A DNA stretch of 62,186 bases from Halobacteriales archaeon QS_9_68_17. Lineage in GTDB: Archaea > Halobacteriota > Halobacteria > Halobacteriales > Natronoarchaeaceae. Made by a program: the position numbers and the translations under genes. The notes beneath the pieces are model-generated. The model was given only the letters and a program-made list of their open reading frames with translations. It did no database searches and was not told the origin of the DNA. The stretch is taken from NCBI GenBank assembly GCA_003023565.1, contig PXSA01000017.1, forward strand, positions 184,072 through 246,257, read 5' to 3'. Shown in pieces: positions 40,913-50,051 of this stretch. Numbering within the stretch: the first letter of the stretch is position 1; the number at the start of each line of letters is the position of its first letter.

Positions 40913-42507
40913 CTACTGGTACCGCCCACGCCCTTCGACCGAGCGCAACCGGCCGAGGACGGCGTCGTCGCCGCGGTCGGCGTACGCCGCCTCGAACGCC
41001 TCGCGGAGCGGGTCGGGGTCGTCGGCCGTCCCCTCGACGCTCCGCTCGAACACGTGCAGGTCCATCGCGAAGTCCTCGGCGTCGTCGGTGTAGTAGCCGA
41101 GGCCGAAGTCGATGAGGTACGTGCGCTCGCCGTCGACGCGGACGTTGCGGGTCGTCGGGTCGCCGTGGACGAACCCGGCCTCGTGGATCGCCGCGAGGTG
41201 GCGGCCCACGTCGCGGGCGCGCTCCGCGGAGAGCGCCGCCTGCAGGTCGGCGTCGCCGACGGTCCGGAGGACGAGCGTTCCCTCCGGCACGTCCACGTCG
41301 CGGACGACCGGCGTCGGCACGCCCTGCCGACGGGCGGCGCTGGTGAGGCGCGCTTCGAGCACCGTGCGGTCCCGGCGGAGGCGGTCGTCGAGGTCCGGGT
41401 GGCGGTACGCCTTCGGCACGCGACGCTTCGTCACCCGCTCGTCGCCGATATCGACGACCGCCTCCGCGCCCCCCGCGAGTCGTCCACGTCGATGGTGTCG
41501 CCCGCCTCGTACATCGTCGCGCCGAGGACGGCGATCATCCCGGCGTTGTCCCGCAGGAACCGCGGTTCGGGCGCGTAGCAGTCCGCGCCGCGCTGCTCGC
41601 ACATCGCGGCGAGCATCTCCCGCAGGCGGTCGTTCTGGCCGACGCCGCCGCCGAGGACGAGTTCGTCGCTCCCGGTGAGCGACAGGGCGCGCTCGGCGAC
41701 CTCCGTCAGCATCGCGAAGACGTTCTCCTGCAGGGAGAAACAGACGTCCTCGACTGCCTCGCCGTCGTCCTCAGAACTCTTCGAGTTCTGATGTGCTCGG
41801 GCATCGCCGTGCGATTCCCGACCGTCGACTGCCTGCTTCGCGGCGCTCATGATCCCCGAAAAGGAGAAGTCCATCCCTTTTACCACGTACGGGAGGTCGA
41901 CCAGATCCCCGCCTTTCGCGCGCTTTTCCACCTTCGGCCCGCCGGGGTGCGACCAGCCGAGATGGCGGGTGAACTTGTCGATGGCGTTGCCGACGCCGGT
42001 GTCCATCGTCTCGCCGAGCACGCGGTACCGGCCGTCGTGAAAGCCAAGCACGTGTGCGTTCGCGCCGCTGGCGTTGAGACACACCGGCGACTCGAACCCC
42101 GAGCGGTGGCGACCGACCTCCAGGTGGGCGACCATGTGGTTGACGCCCACGAGCGGCACGTCGAGCGACTGTGCGAGCGCTCGCGCGGCCGTGCCGACGG
42201 TGCGCAGGCAGGGACCGAGCCCCGGCCCGCGCGAGAAGGCGACCGCGTCGATCGGGCCGTCGGCGTGGTCGAGCGCCGCCTCGACGACCTCGGGGACCGC
42301 CTTCGCCATGTGCTCGGCGGCCTCGCTCGGGTCGATGCCCCCGCTATCCGGCCGGTAGGGGTCGGTCTCGATACAAACGGAGTCGGTCTCCGCGTCTGCC
42401 GACCGCGTCCGACGGCCCGAAGCATCGCCCGCCTCGGTGTCGTACACCGCGGCGCTCGCCGCCCACGCGGTGCCTTCGATGCCGAGAACGCGGAGCCTAT
42501 CGCTCAC
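40913..42507 (-). CDS. Bifunctional Kae1-Bud32 (tRNA t6A synthesis), apparent frameshift
   Basis: The N-terminal frame (GTG 42507) encodes Kae1, the threonylcarbamoyl transferase of the KEOPS complex: LGIEGTAWAASAAV, GPGLGPCLRTVG, the metal site NHMVAHLEVGR, and LGGGVGQNDRLREML. The C-terminal frame encodes the Bud32 kinase: VTKRRVPKAYRHPDLD, HEAGFVHGDPTTRNVRV, YLIDFGLGYY. Haloarchaea carry these as one fused protein. Here they are in different frames, broken at six C's (G's on the coding strand) at 41469-41474, after Kae1 residue about 345. The usual linker is also shorter than I expect. The enzyme is essential, so a sequence error, slippage or restart is more likely than loss. It follows the S27ae gene on the same strand. 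Confidence 0.85.
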
Positions 42508-42566
42508 GGTTCACCTGCTAGGCGTCGCCTCGCGCCGTACGGTCCTTCGGCGCGGGCGCATCGCCC

Positions 42567-42701
42567 TCACTCCCACTCGGTGTAGCCGCACCGGCCGCAG
42601 TGGTAGCGGTCGCCGTGGTCCGCGAGGAACGTGTCGCCACAGCGCGGGCACATCTCGCGTTCCGTCGACCCGTCGTCCTCGTACAGTTCGTGTCGCGCCA
42701 T
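42567..42701 (-). CDS. rps27ae: Small ribosomal subunit protein S27Ae
   Basis: A 44-aa zinc-binding ribosomal protein: [15 protein letters not shown], then [27 protein letters not shown], with the two CxxC pairs of the S27Ae ribbon. ATG 42701 lies 1 bp after the S24e stop codon, the usual archaeal gene pair. Confidence 0.96.
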   Translation of the reverse strand: MARHELYEDDGSTEREMCPRCGDTFLADHGDRYHCGRCGYTEWE

Positions 42702-42702
42702 C

Positions 42703-43008
42703 TCAGGCCTCCTCCGCCGTCTCTTCCTCGGCGACGATCTTGTTGCGCTCCAACATGTGGTCCTGCTCGACGTCGCGGGCGTGGTCGGCGGACTCGTACA
42801 CCTTCGCCTCGCCGACGGTCTTGCGCATCCCGAACTTCGTGTCGAGGTCGCGGACGACGACCTCCTCGGCGTCCTTGTTGAGTTTCGCCGCGAGGCTGTC
42901 GCGGACGGAGAGGCGAGAGGGCGTGGCTTCGTCGTGAACGAGTTCGAACGTCACGTCGGTGCGGTGCAACATCGGGTTCTCGTCTTCTTCGATGATATCG
43001 ACGTCCAT
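42703..43008 (-). CDS. rps24e: Small ribosomal subunit protein S24e
   Basis: A 101-aa ribosomal protein: [45 protein letters not shown], then [28 protein letters not shown], the S24e core with the FGxxxTxGxAxxYxS signature. ATG 43008 is conserved. The upstream 200 bp contain no gene and should hold its promoter, so S24e-S27Ae may be transcribed apart from the Rpo7 group. Confidence 0.96.
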   Translation of the reverse strand: MDVDIIEEDENPMLHRTDVTFELVHDEATPSRLSVRDSLAAKLNKDAEEVVVRDLDTKFGMRKTVGEAKVYESADHARDVEQDHMLERNKIVAEEETAEEA

Positions 43009-43210
43009 GGCGTGATCGGTTGCCTCATACTTCCCCTCGAAACCGGTAAAAGGATTTCGAACGACCTCAGCGACCTCTTTCGCGTTCGGGTGTCCTCGCG
43101 CCTTCGGCGCTACGGGCACCGCTCTCGGCGAAAAGCCCGGCCAAAGATCCCGCTCGTTCGCTTCGCTCACTCGCGGCGAAACGGCGGCTCCGCCGTCGTA
43201 CGTCTGACGT

Positions 43211-43792
43211 CTACCCCAGCAACGCCAGCGCGCGCTCGGCGTCGCCGTCCATCCGCGTCAGGAGACCGCGGAACCGCGCGCGGGTGTCCCCGTCGACGAG
43301 GACGCGGACCATCCCCTCGTCGGGCTGGCCGTAGACGACGCTCGCACCGTCCGGCGCGGTGACCACGGCCGGAAGCGTGGCGAGGTCCTCCTCGCCGTCG
43401 ACGACGACGGTCGTGGGGCGCTCGGCGCGGACGGCGTCGCGGAGCGCGGTGAGGAGGTCGGCCGTGAGCGTCGCGGCAGGGTTCCCGACGGTGACCGTAT
43501 CGACCGCGTCGCTCTCGACCTCCTCCCGTTCGATGGTCTCGCCGACCTCGCGGTCGACCGCCTCGCGCTTGGTCCGGCCGTCGACGACGGCGACGTCCGG
43601 TGTGCGGCCGACGCGCTCGAAGTGGTAGGTGACGACGTCCCCGACGGCGACCAGCGGCCCGGACACGTCTTCGAGGACGCGCTCTGGATCGGTCTCGACG
43701 GGGCCGAGCGGGTCTTTGAACGCACCCCGGAGGTCGTCCGGCAGCACCAGTAGGGGGTCCTCGGCCCCGGAAGACGGCTCGTCGGCCGTCAC
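43211..43792 (-). CDS. GTP-dependent dephospho-CoA kinase (DUF359)
   Basis: A 193-aa archaeal enzyme that completes coenzyme A synthesis using GTP, matching the DUF359/COG1909 family. Signatures: LVAVGDVVTYHFERVGRTPDVAVVDGRTKREAV, VGNPAATLTADLLTALRDAV, VDGEEDLATLPAVVTAPDGASVVYGQPDEGMVRV. GTG 43792 overlaps nothing but starts 1 bp after the Spt4 stop, so it is in the Rpo7-Spt4 operon. The family was characterised in Thermococcus. Confidence 0.92.
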   Translation of the reverse strand: MTADEPSSGAEDPLLVLPDDLRGAFKDPLGPVETDPERVLEDVSGPLVAVGDVVTYHFERVGRTPDVAVVDGRTKREAVDREVGETIEREEVESDAVDTVTVGNPAATLTADLLTALRDAVRAERPTTVVVDGEEDLATLPAVVTAPDGASVVYGQPDEGMVRVLVDGDTRARFRGLLTRMDGDAERALALLG

Positions 43793-43793
43793 G

Positions 43794-43991
43794 CTAGCGG
43801 ACCTTCAGGGCGTACGCGCCCTCCTCGTCGACCTCCATCTCGTCGGCGATCTGGCTGTTCTCGGGGTGGGCGATGTACACGTAGCCGGCCCAGTCCTCGG
43901 TGAGGCTGCTCGACCCACACGAGGGGCAGGTCTCGACGTTGGGCTCGACGACGCGGTGGCACTCGCGGCAGACGAGGCGGTCTTCCGCCAT
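43794..43991 (-). CDS. spt4: Transcription elongation factor Spt4 (RpoE'')
   Basis: A 65-aa zinc-ribbon protein: LVCRECHRVVEPNVETCPSCGSSSLTEDWAGYVYIAHPENSQIADEMEV. CxxC pairs and the DWxGxxxI motif are diagnostic. It binds Spt5/NusG and keeps RNA polymerase processive. ATG 43991 is preferred to an upstream start two codons earlier; it lies 2 bp after the rpo7 stop. Confidence 0.96.
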   Translation of the reverse strand: MAEDRLVCRECHRVVEPNVETCPSCGSSSLTEDWAGYVYIAHPENSQIADEMEVDEEGAYALKVR

Positions 43992-43993
43992 GC

Positions 43994-44563
43994 TCACTCA
44001 CCCGTCGCGGCCTGGCGCTTCTGGCGCTCCTCTTCGAGCCACCCGTGCTTGCCGAGGCCGACCTGCTTCGCGGTCAGCCCGATCTTGCTGTCCCGCGGGT
44101 TGCGCTCGTCGATGCTCTTGGTGACGATGCGTGCCCGGACGGCGTCCTCGACGCCGAGCGTGCGGTTCGACTCGTTCGAGGCGAGCTGCTGGTTCTCCGC
44201 GTCGAACGCGAGGTACTCGTCGGAGATCTGCGAGACGTGCAACAGGCCGTCTACGGGACCGATCCCGACGAACGCGCCGAACTCCACGACTTCGACGACG
44301 TTGCCGTCGACGACCTCCTGCATCCGGGGGTCGTACGTGACGGCGTCGAACTCCGCCTCGTAGTACACCCCGGGGCGGTTCGGGAGGACCGTCCCCTCCC
44401 CGATGTCGTGGACGTTGACGACGCTGACGACGCTGCCGGCGTCCTCGTCCATCCTGCCCTCCAGCTTGTCCTGGAGGAGTCGTTTCACTAGCTGCGGCGT
44501 GACGTCTGCGAGCTCCTTCGGAGGCACCTCGACGGTGTCCTTGAGCCTGACCCGTTTGTACAT
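43994..44563 (-). CDS. rpo7: DNA-directed RNA polymerase subunit Rpo7 (RpoE')
   Basis: A 189-aa stalk subunit: MYKRVRLKDTVEVPPKELADVTPQLVKRLLQDKLEGRM is the tip domain, and NVVEVVEFGAFVGIGPVDGLLHVSQISDEYLAFDAENQQLASNESNRTLGVEDAVRARIVTKSID is the S1/OB domain. It pairs with Rpo4 to bind nascent RNA. The C-terminal tail (GLGKHGWLEEERQKRQAATGE) is typical of haloarchaea. Start ATG 44563 lies 3 bp after the PIN gene stop. Confidence 0.96.
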   Translation of the reverse strand: MYKRVRLKDTVEVPPKELADVTPQLVKRLLQDKLEGRMDEDAGSVVSVVNVHDIGEGTVLPNRPGVYYEAEFDAVTYDPRMQEVVDGNVVEVVEFGAFVGIGPVDGLLHVSQISDEYLAFDAENQQLASNESNRTLGVEDAVRARIVTKSIDERNPRDSKIGLTAKQVGLGKHGWLEEERQKRQAATGE

Positions 44564-44566
44564 GGA

Positions 44567-45001
44567 TTACGGTTGAGTGACTGCGAGTTTGTTCTTGCCC
44601 CTTAAACCAATTACTGGGACGTCCGCGTCGAGCACGCGGTCTCGAAGGGGCTTGTCGTTCGTGACGACGTAGTCGACCGATCCCTCGCGGGCGAGTTCGA
44701 CGATGGCGTCGTCGGCGTACGATGCTTCCGTATGTAGGAGGAGACAGCGATCCGTCGCCAGGTCGTGGCCGACGCTCGCGGCGATGCCCTCCTCGCCGCC
44801 GGTGTCCGAGAGCTTCCGCAGCTCCTCGGCGACCGCCTGCGGGGCGACCGGTTCGTAGCCGTCGTCTCGCGGCTCCTCGCCGCTCGACGCGTCCGGCGTG
44901 CGTCGCGCACCGCCCAACAGGCGGTCGAGTTCGTCGAACAGCCGGACATCGAGTTCGACGGGCATCATGAGCGCGTTCGTGTCCAGGGCGACGGTCGTCA
45001 T
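44567..45001 (-). CDS. PIN-domain nuclease of the Fcf1/Nob1-like group
   Basis: A 144-aa protein: VALDTNALMMPVELDVRLFDELDRLLG begins the PIN fold with the first Asp; VAPQAVAEELRKLS the second acidic residue; ADDAIVELAREGSVDYVVTNDKPLRDRVLDADVPVIGLRGKNKLAV the later Asp pair. The same gene lies between eIF2-gamma and rpo7 in most haloarchaea, and related PIN proteins process pre-rRNA (Fcf1/Utp24) or act as VapC9-type RNases. The translational neighbourhood favours an RNA-processing role. ATG 45001 abuts the eIF2-gamma stop with no gap. Confidence 0.9.
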   Translation of the reverse strand: MTTVALDTNALMMPVELDVRLFDELDRLLGGARRTPDASSGEEPRDDGYEPVAPQAVAEELRKLSDTGGEEGIAASVGHDLATDRCLLLHTEASYADDAIVELAREGSVDYVVTNDKPLRDRVLDADVPVIGLRGKNKLAVTQP

Positions 45002-46294
45002 CTACCCCGTGAGCGTGCCGACGCCGATGAGCCGCCAGCGCGCGCCGATGCGGCGGTTGATGGCGATCTTCGCGCCCTCGGGCGCACAGACCGGTCGCTT
45101 GAGCTGCACTTCGGCCTCGTCGCCGCGGGCGCTGGTCACGGACCCGACGGTGGTCGCCGTGCCGATGGTCATCATCAGCGGCTCGCCGGTGCTGATGTCG
45201 TCGACTTCGCCGCCCTCCATCTCTTCTCGCGGGCTTTGCCCGCTCGAACGGCTCGAGGCGCTTTGCGCCTCGGTGTCGCCGACGACGCGGTCGAGCAGGT
45301 CGACGTCCATCGTGAAGGTGTCCCACATCGGCGGGAGCGTCCCGGGCGGACCGGCCATCTGCCCGGCGAGGGCGTCGCCTTTCGTCAGGCTGGGGTCGAG
45401 ACCGGTGCCGACGCCGAGCAGGCCGCCGGGGAACACTTCGTCGACCGTCTCGCCGCCCGCCTGCAGCGAGCGGATCGTCGTCGTGATCGACTGGTACTCG
45501 GACTGGCCGCCCTCCTCGACCTCGCGGCCGGGGCGGACCTCGACCTCCTCGTCGTTCCGCAGGCGACCCTGGACGAGGCTCCCGCCGAGAACGCCGCCCG
45601 ACAGCTCGTCCCAGGTCGTCCCCGGACGGTTGATGTCGAAGCTACGGGCGACGTGCATCCGCGCGTCCTGTTCGGGGTCGCGCTCGGGCGTCGGGATCTC
45701 GCGTTCGACCGCGTCGATGAGGAGGTCGACGTTGACTGCCTGCTGGGCGCTGATCGGGACGATCGGCGCGCCCTCGGCGACGGTGCCCTCGACGAAGTCC
45801 CGGATCTGCTCGTAGTTCTCGCGGGCCTGATCCGCGTCGACGAGGTCGACCTTGTTCTGCGCGATAACGATGTTGTCGATGCCGATGATGTCGAGCGCGC
45901 TCAGGTGCTCGGCGGTCTGGGGCTGCGGAACGGGTTCGCTCGCGCTCACGACGAGTACCGCGCCGTCCATGATCGCGGCACCCGAAAGCATCGTCGCCAT
46001 CAGCGTCTCGTGGCCCGGCGCGTCGACGAACGAGACGGTGCGGAGTACGTCCGTCTCGCCGCCGTGTTCCGGGCACGTCTCCTCGACAGTGAACGCTTCG
46101 GGCTCGTCGGCCTCGGGACAGCGGCGGAACGTCGCGTCCGCGTAGCCCAGGCGGATCGAGATCCCCCGCTTCATCTCCTCGCTGTGCTGGTCCGTCCACT
46201 CTCCGCTGAGCGCCTGGACCAGCGTCGTTTTGCCGTGGTCGACGTGACCGACGAGTCCGATGTTCACCTCCGGTTGCTGGTGTGTTCCTGGCAT
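45002..46294 (-). CDS. eif2g: Translation initiation factor aIF2, gamma subunit
   Basis: A 430-aa GTPase that delivers Met-tRNAi to the ribosome. GTP-binding motifs: [34 protein letters not shown] zinc knuckle-like segment ([24 protein letters not shown]) and the two C-terminal beta barrels complete the protein. An Asp/Ser-rich insertion ([18 protein letters not shown], about residue 350) makes it 15-20 residues longer than usual. ATG 46294 fits the conserved start. It is the first gene of the eif2g-PIN-rpo7-spt4-kinase series and divergent from the regulator at 46541. Confidence 0.96.
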   Translation of the reverse strand: MPGTHQQPEVNIGLVGHVDHGKTTLVQALSGEWTDQHSEEMKRGISIRLGYADATFRRCPEADEPEAFTVEETCPEHGGETDVLRTVSFVDAPGHETLMATMLSGAAIMDGAVLVVSASEPVPQPQTAEHLSALDIIGIDNIVIAQNKVDLVDADQARENYEQIRDFVEGTVAEGAPIVPISAQQAVNVDLLIDAVEREIPTPERDPEQDARMHVARSFDINRPGTTWDELSGGVLGGSLVQGRLRNDEEVEVRPGREVEEGGQSEYQSITTTIRSLQAGGETVDEVFPGGLLGVGTGLDPSLTKGDALAGQMAGPPGTLPPMWDTFTMDVDLLDRVVGDTEAQSASSRSSGQSPREEMEGGEVDDISTGEPLMMTIGTATTVGSVTSARGDEAEVQLKRPVCAPEGAKIAINRRIGARWRLIGVGTLTG

Positions 46295-46540
46295 GAAACC
46301 TCCTGAGAGTAATCTTGCTACAGTTTCGCCCCGAGCGACTGATAAACCTACTGTTCTCCGTGCGTTCTCTCCGCCGGCGGCCACCGTGTCCCGCGGAGCG
46401 AAACACGGACCGCCGCCGGGTCCCGGTCCGACAGCGCCACCAGCGGCCCGCCCCGCCCGGCGTCGGCGGCGAAACATCGTGCGTTCTACATAACTGTGGA
46501 TGAGCTAACGCTTTAGACGCTGGGAACTGTTGGCGCACGT

Positions 46541-47515
46541 ATGAGCGAAGCGAGCGAAGCCGGCGACCCCGACCTCCAGCACTGCGAGGACTGTATGACG
46601 CCGGCGGAGGCGTTCTCCGTCATCGGCAACGAGACGCGCCTGTCTATCCTGGAAGCCCTCTGGAAGGCCGACGAACGGCCGGTGAGCTTCTCGGACCTGC
46701 GGAAGGCCGTCGGCATGCGCGACAGCGCGCAGTTCAACTACCACCTCGACAAACTCCGCGGCCAGTTCGTGCGCAAGACCGACGACGGCTACGGCTTCCG
46801 CCACGCCGGGCGGGCGGTCATCCACGCGGTGCAGGCCGGGTCGCTCAACGAGCACCCGCGGATCGAGCCGTTCGCGGTCGAGGGCGACTGCGTCGACTGC
46901 GGCGGCGACCTCCAGGCGAGCTACGACGACGAGCGGATCGCCGTCGACTGCGCGGACTGCGGGCGGGTCCACGCGGACTACCCGTTCCCGCCGGGGGGGC
47001 TGGACGACCGCACCACCGACGAGGTGATGGCGGCGTTCAACCAGCGCGTGCGCCACCTCCACTGCCTGATGGCCGACGGCGTCTGCCCGGAGTGTTCGGG
47101 CACGGTCGAGACCCGCGTCGTCCGCGACCCCGCGACGTTCGACCTCGACGTGGCGGTGCGCCACGAATGCCGGCGCTGTCGCCATCAGCTGACCACGTCG
47201 GTCGGGCAGGTCCTCCTCGACCACGCCGAGATCGTGTCGTACTACCGCGACCACGGGATCGACCTGAACCGGGTGCCGTTCTGGACGCTCGACTGGTGCA
47301 CCGACGACGAGCACACTACCGTCATCGACGACGACCCCTGGCGGATCCGACTGGACATCCCGGTCGACACCGACGAGCCGAACTCGTCGAGCGGTCGGGA
47401 CGCGTCCCGACCCGATAACGACGAGACCCTCTCGCTCACCGTCGACGAGACCCTCGTGGTCGTCGGCGTCGAGTGGACCCCCGTCGAGGGCGAGAGCGCG
47501 GAGACGACGGCCTGA
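46541..47515 (+). CDS. ArsR-like HTH transcriptional regulator with zinc-ribbon-like domain
   Basis: A 324-aa protein. Residues 20-90 are a winged helix: AFSVIGNETRLSILEALWKADERPVSFSDLRKAVGMRDSAQFNYHLDKLRGQFVRKTDDGYGF. The middle has two zinc-ribbon-like pairs, CVDCG-x10-CADCG and CPECSG-x18-CRRCRH. This layout matches haloarchaeal DUF7351-type regulators. The C terminus is acidic and beta-rich. It probably binds DNA near its own divergent promoter shared with eif2g; the signal is unknown. Confidence 0.85.
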   Translation: MSEASEAGDPDLQHCEDCMTPAEAFSVIGNETRLSILEALWKADERPVSFSDLRKAVGMRDSAQFNYHLDKLRGQFVRKTDDGYGFRHAGRAVIHAVQAGSLNEHPRIEPFAVEGDCVDCGGDLQASYDDERIAVDCADCGRVHADYPFPPGGLDDRTTDEVMAAFNQRVRHLHCLMADGVCPECSGTVETRVVRDPATFDLDVAVRHECRRCRHQLTTSVGQVLLDHAEIVSYYRDHGIDLNRVPFWTLDWCTDDEHTTVIDDDPWRIRLDIPVDTDEPNSSSGRDASRPDNDETLSLTVDETLVVVGVEWTPVEGESAETTA

Positions 47516-47610
47516 CCCGGTGAAGCTCGTTTCAGTAAGGCGTCCTACAGAAATGTTTTTCCAGACTATACTTTTGGGGGTAACGGCCCTCCGTTCGAGT
47601 GAGAAGAGAG

Positions 47611-47907
47611 ATGACCGCGAAACCCACCGCTACCCGCCGCGACCGCAGTCGCACCGTCCGAACGCCCGCTCCGGCCGGGAGCCTCGCCGACCCGGTCCGC
47701 GCCGGCAAGCGCGCCGTCGCGGGCCTGCTCGCCGCGGCCGTCGCCGCCCTCGCCGTCTCCGGGGCCGTCGCGTTCCTCACGAGCTTCGAGGGGGCGTACG
47801 CCTTCGCGCTGGTCGCCGGCGTGGCGCTCGCGTTCGGCGTCGCGTGGGCGCTGCCGTTCCTCGCCGTCCGCGCCGTCACCGCCGCGTCCGCCCGGCTCGA
47901 CGCCTGA
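47611..47907 (+). CDS. Small membrane protein
   Basis: A 98-aa protein with a basic N-terminal tail (RRDRSRTVRTPAPAGSLADPVRAGKR) and two transmembrane helices, near residues 38-58 (AVAGLLAAAVAALAVSGAVAFL) and 65-85 (AYAFALVAGVALAFGVAWALPFLAV). No family known. ATG 47611. Confidence 0.6.
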   Translation: MTAKPTATRRDRSRTVRTPAPAGSLADPVRAGKRAVAGLLAAAVAALAVSGAVAFLTSFEGAYAFALVAGVALAFGVAWALPFLAVRAVTAASARLDA

Positions 47908-47993
47908 TTGACGGCTCTCGCGACCCGTCCTCCCCGCTGCCCCCGCCGCGACCGACCGCGAGCCTTTTTTCGCCCGCACCCCTGTCGACGCAC

Positions 47994-48962
47994 GTGCGAG
48001 AGTACGGGTTCGAACTGGCGCTGTGTGCACGCCTCGAAGACGACGAGACGCTCGTCGCCCGACAGCTCGGCGGCGGCGTCGCCGCGCCCGCGAACCGCGT
48101 GCTCGACGTGGTCACCGTCGTTCCCGGTCCCGAATTCGACGACCGCGCCCGGATCACACCGGAGCGGATCCCGGCCGCGGCGGTCGAGAGCGAGGTCGGT
48201 CCGGGCCGCTTTCGCTACTGGAAGCGCGCCTTCGACTGCCATCCCGACCGCGCCCGGAGCGCCGTCGACCGCGCCGTCGAGATCGGGTTCTTCGAGCGCG
48301 AACGACGTGGGAGCCGCGACTACGTCCGGCAGGTGGCCCGCTACCCCGACTGGTTCGGGCGGATCCGCGCCGTCGAGAACAAGCCGGACCTCGGCGCGCC
48401 CGGCGACCTGTACACGCAGCTACGGAAAGACGTGAGCCTCGCGCTGGTCGACGAGGTAGTGCTCGCCACGGAGAGCCACGTCACCCGCGCCCATCTCAAT
48501 CGCATCCCTGACGAGGTCGGCGTCTGGCGGTTCGACCCCGATGAGGGCATCGAGGAGATCCGCGACCCCGCGCCGCTGCCGGTCGCGGAGACGGGTATCG
48601 AACTCCTCGAAGAACGGCCCGGCCGCACCGACGTGCGACCGGTCTCCTCCGGGGAGAAAGCGCGGTATCGCCGCCGCCTCGCCGAGCGCGCGTACGGCAA
48701 GGGCTGGCGTCCCCGCGCGTACCCGGCCTGCGGGCGCGCCGGGACGACCGCCGTCGACGGCGGCGACGGCCTCCCGTACTGCGCGTGGAAGGGACGCGTG
48801 GTCGACCCCGGGAGCGAGTGCGGCGTCGACTGCGACGGCCACGCCGCCGGCGACCCGCCGGCGGTCGACCGCGAGAAAGAGCGCGCCGCGCGGACGCCGT
48901 GGGTCGCCGACCCCGACGGTGCCGCCCGGCGGCAGTCCGGTCTCGACCGGTTCACGAACTAG
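47994..48962 (+). CDS. DUF5787 family protein
   Basis: A 322-aa haloarchaeal protein from GTG 47994. The N-terminal part, FELALCARLEDDETLVARQLGGGVAAPANRVLDVVTVVPGPEFDDR, and the middle WFGRIRAVENKPDLGAPGDLYTQLRKDVSLALVDEVVLATES look like a restriction-endonuclease-like core: ENKPD and KDVSLALVDEVVLAT are reminiscent of PD-(D/E)xK folds. The C terminus has Cys-rich segments (YPACGR, YCAWKGRVVDPGSECGVDC) that may bind metal. Nuclease activity is speculation. It is convergent with the lipoprotein gene, with 4 bp overlap at the stops. Confidence 0.8.
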   Translation: MREYGFELALCARLEDDETLVARQLGGGVAAPANRVLDVVTVVPGPEFDDRARITPERIPAAAVESEVGPGRFRYWKRAFDCHPDRARSAVDRAVEIGFFERERRGSRDYVRQVARYPDWFGRIRAVENKPDLGAPGDLYTQLRKDVSLALVDEVVLATESHVTRAHLNRIPDEVGVWRFDPDEGIEEIRDPAPLPVAETGIELLEERPGRTDVRPVSSGEKARYRRRLAERAYGKGWRPRAYPACGRAGTTAVDGGDGLPYCAWKGRVVDPGSECGVDCDGHAAGDPPAVDREKERAARTPWVADPDGAARRQSGLDRFTN

Positions 48963-49759
48963 TTCCGCGCTTCGTCCAGCCAGTCGGGCTCCTCGACGCT
49001 GGTCGACCCGACGCCCGTCGTCTCGACCTCGTAGGTGACGGCGGTCTCGGAGTCGCCTTCCTGCACGGTGTAGGTCAGGTCGTACTGCCGGACGACGCCG
49101 TCGGCGTCGAGGTACATCGTCGCGGAGGCGTCCGAGACGTTCTCGGCGTCGGTACCGGCCCCGGCGAGCGCGGTGACGTTCGCCACGCCGGTCGACTCGT
49201 AGCGGGTCACGCCCACGCCGTTTTGTTCTTCGGTGCCCTCCTGACTCCACTCCAGCCCGTCGACGAGAGAGGCCTCGAACGACGGCGTGGTGTTCACGGG
49301 CTGGACCTGTCCGTCCTCGGAGGTGGCGTACTGGGCGTTCTCCTCGTCGCTCCCGCGGACGGTCTTCTCGTACGTGGAGTCACCGCTCGTGTACTTGTAG
49401 GCGGTCTGGTTGCCGAAGAGGTTCGACTCCTGGACCGAGTACGCCTCGTCGTTCTCCACGTCGGCCTCGACGCGGGCGTTTATCGACAGCGAGGACTCCC
49501 CGTCCGCGGCCTCGAGGCTCACCTCGTACGTGAACGAGCCGGCCTCCTGTAACGCGGCCGCGTGGTCCGAGCTGACGGTCTCGCCGTCGAGTTCGTCGCC
49601 GGACTCGGCGTACGGCTCGATATCGGACGAACCGCCGTCTCCGTCGCCGCCGTCGCCGCCAATACCGGGTATCTGGGCGCAGCCGGCCGACGCGACCAGC
49701 AGGCCGACGAGCGCGACGGTGAGGAGCCGCTTTCGAGTCGACGCATCGAAGGTTCCCAT
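48959..49759 (-). CDS. Haloarchaeal DUF7537-type lipoprotein
   Basis: A 266-aa secreted lipoprotein with signal RKRLLTVALVGLLVASAGC. The acidic mature domain has FTYEVSLEAADGESSLSINARVEADVENDEAYSVQESNLFGNQTAYKYTSGDSTYEKTVRG and ATMYLDADGVVRQYDLTYTVQEGDSETAVTYEVETTGVGSTSVEEPDWLDEA. It matches DUF7537 proteins, which resemble LolA/LppX-type lipoprotein carriers; the role is unknown. ATG 49759 or GTG 49771 may start it. Confidence 0.8.
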   Translation of the reverse strand: MGTFDASTRKRLLTVALVGLLVASAGCAQIPGIGGDGGDGDGGSSDIEPYAESGDELDGETVSSDHAAALQEAGSFTYEVSLEAADGESSLSINARVEADVENDEAYSVQESNLFGNQTAYKYTSGDSTYEKTVRGSDEENAQYATSEDGQVQPVNTTPSFEASLVDGLEWSQEGTEEQNGVGVTRYESTGVANVTALAGAGTDAENVSDASATMYLDADGVVRQYDLTYTVQEGDSETAVTYEVETTGVGSTSVEEPDWLDEARN

Positions 49760-49859
49760 ATCCGTTCCCACCGACCCGCGAGCCTTTATCCTATCGGTAC
49801 CGAAAGGCGTTCGCGGCGGACCGGCTCTCGTTCGGTGTGCCGACCCCGGGTCCCGCCGG

Positions 49860-50051
49860 CTACTCCGATCCTGCGGCGAACTCCGCCCGGAACCGCCAGA
49901 GGAGCGCCAGCACCGCGCCGGTTCCGACGACGACCGCGAGGAGGCCGACCCAGTCGACGCCGTCGCCCGCGAGCACCGCCCCCGCGAGGTAGCCGGCCCC
50001 GGCGACGGCGACGAGCGACACCAGTCGCGAGGCGTCGCGGAGGCCGGTCAC
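49860..50051 (-). CDS. Small two-helix membrane protein
   Basis: A 63-aa protein: SLVAVAGAGYLAGAVLAG and VGLLAVVVGTGAVLALLWRF form two helices. GTG 50051 overlaps the stop of the MBL-fold gene by 4 bp, so it is translated with it. No family recognised. Confidence 0.6.
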   Translation of the reverse strand: MTGLRDASRLVSLVAVAGAGYLAGAVLAGDGVDWVGLLAVVVGTGAVLALLWRFRAEFAAGSE

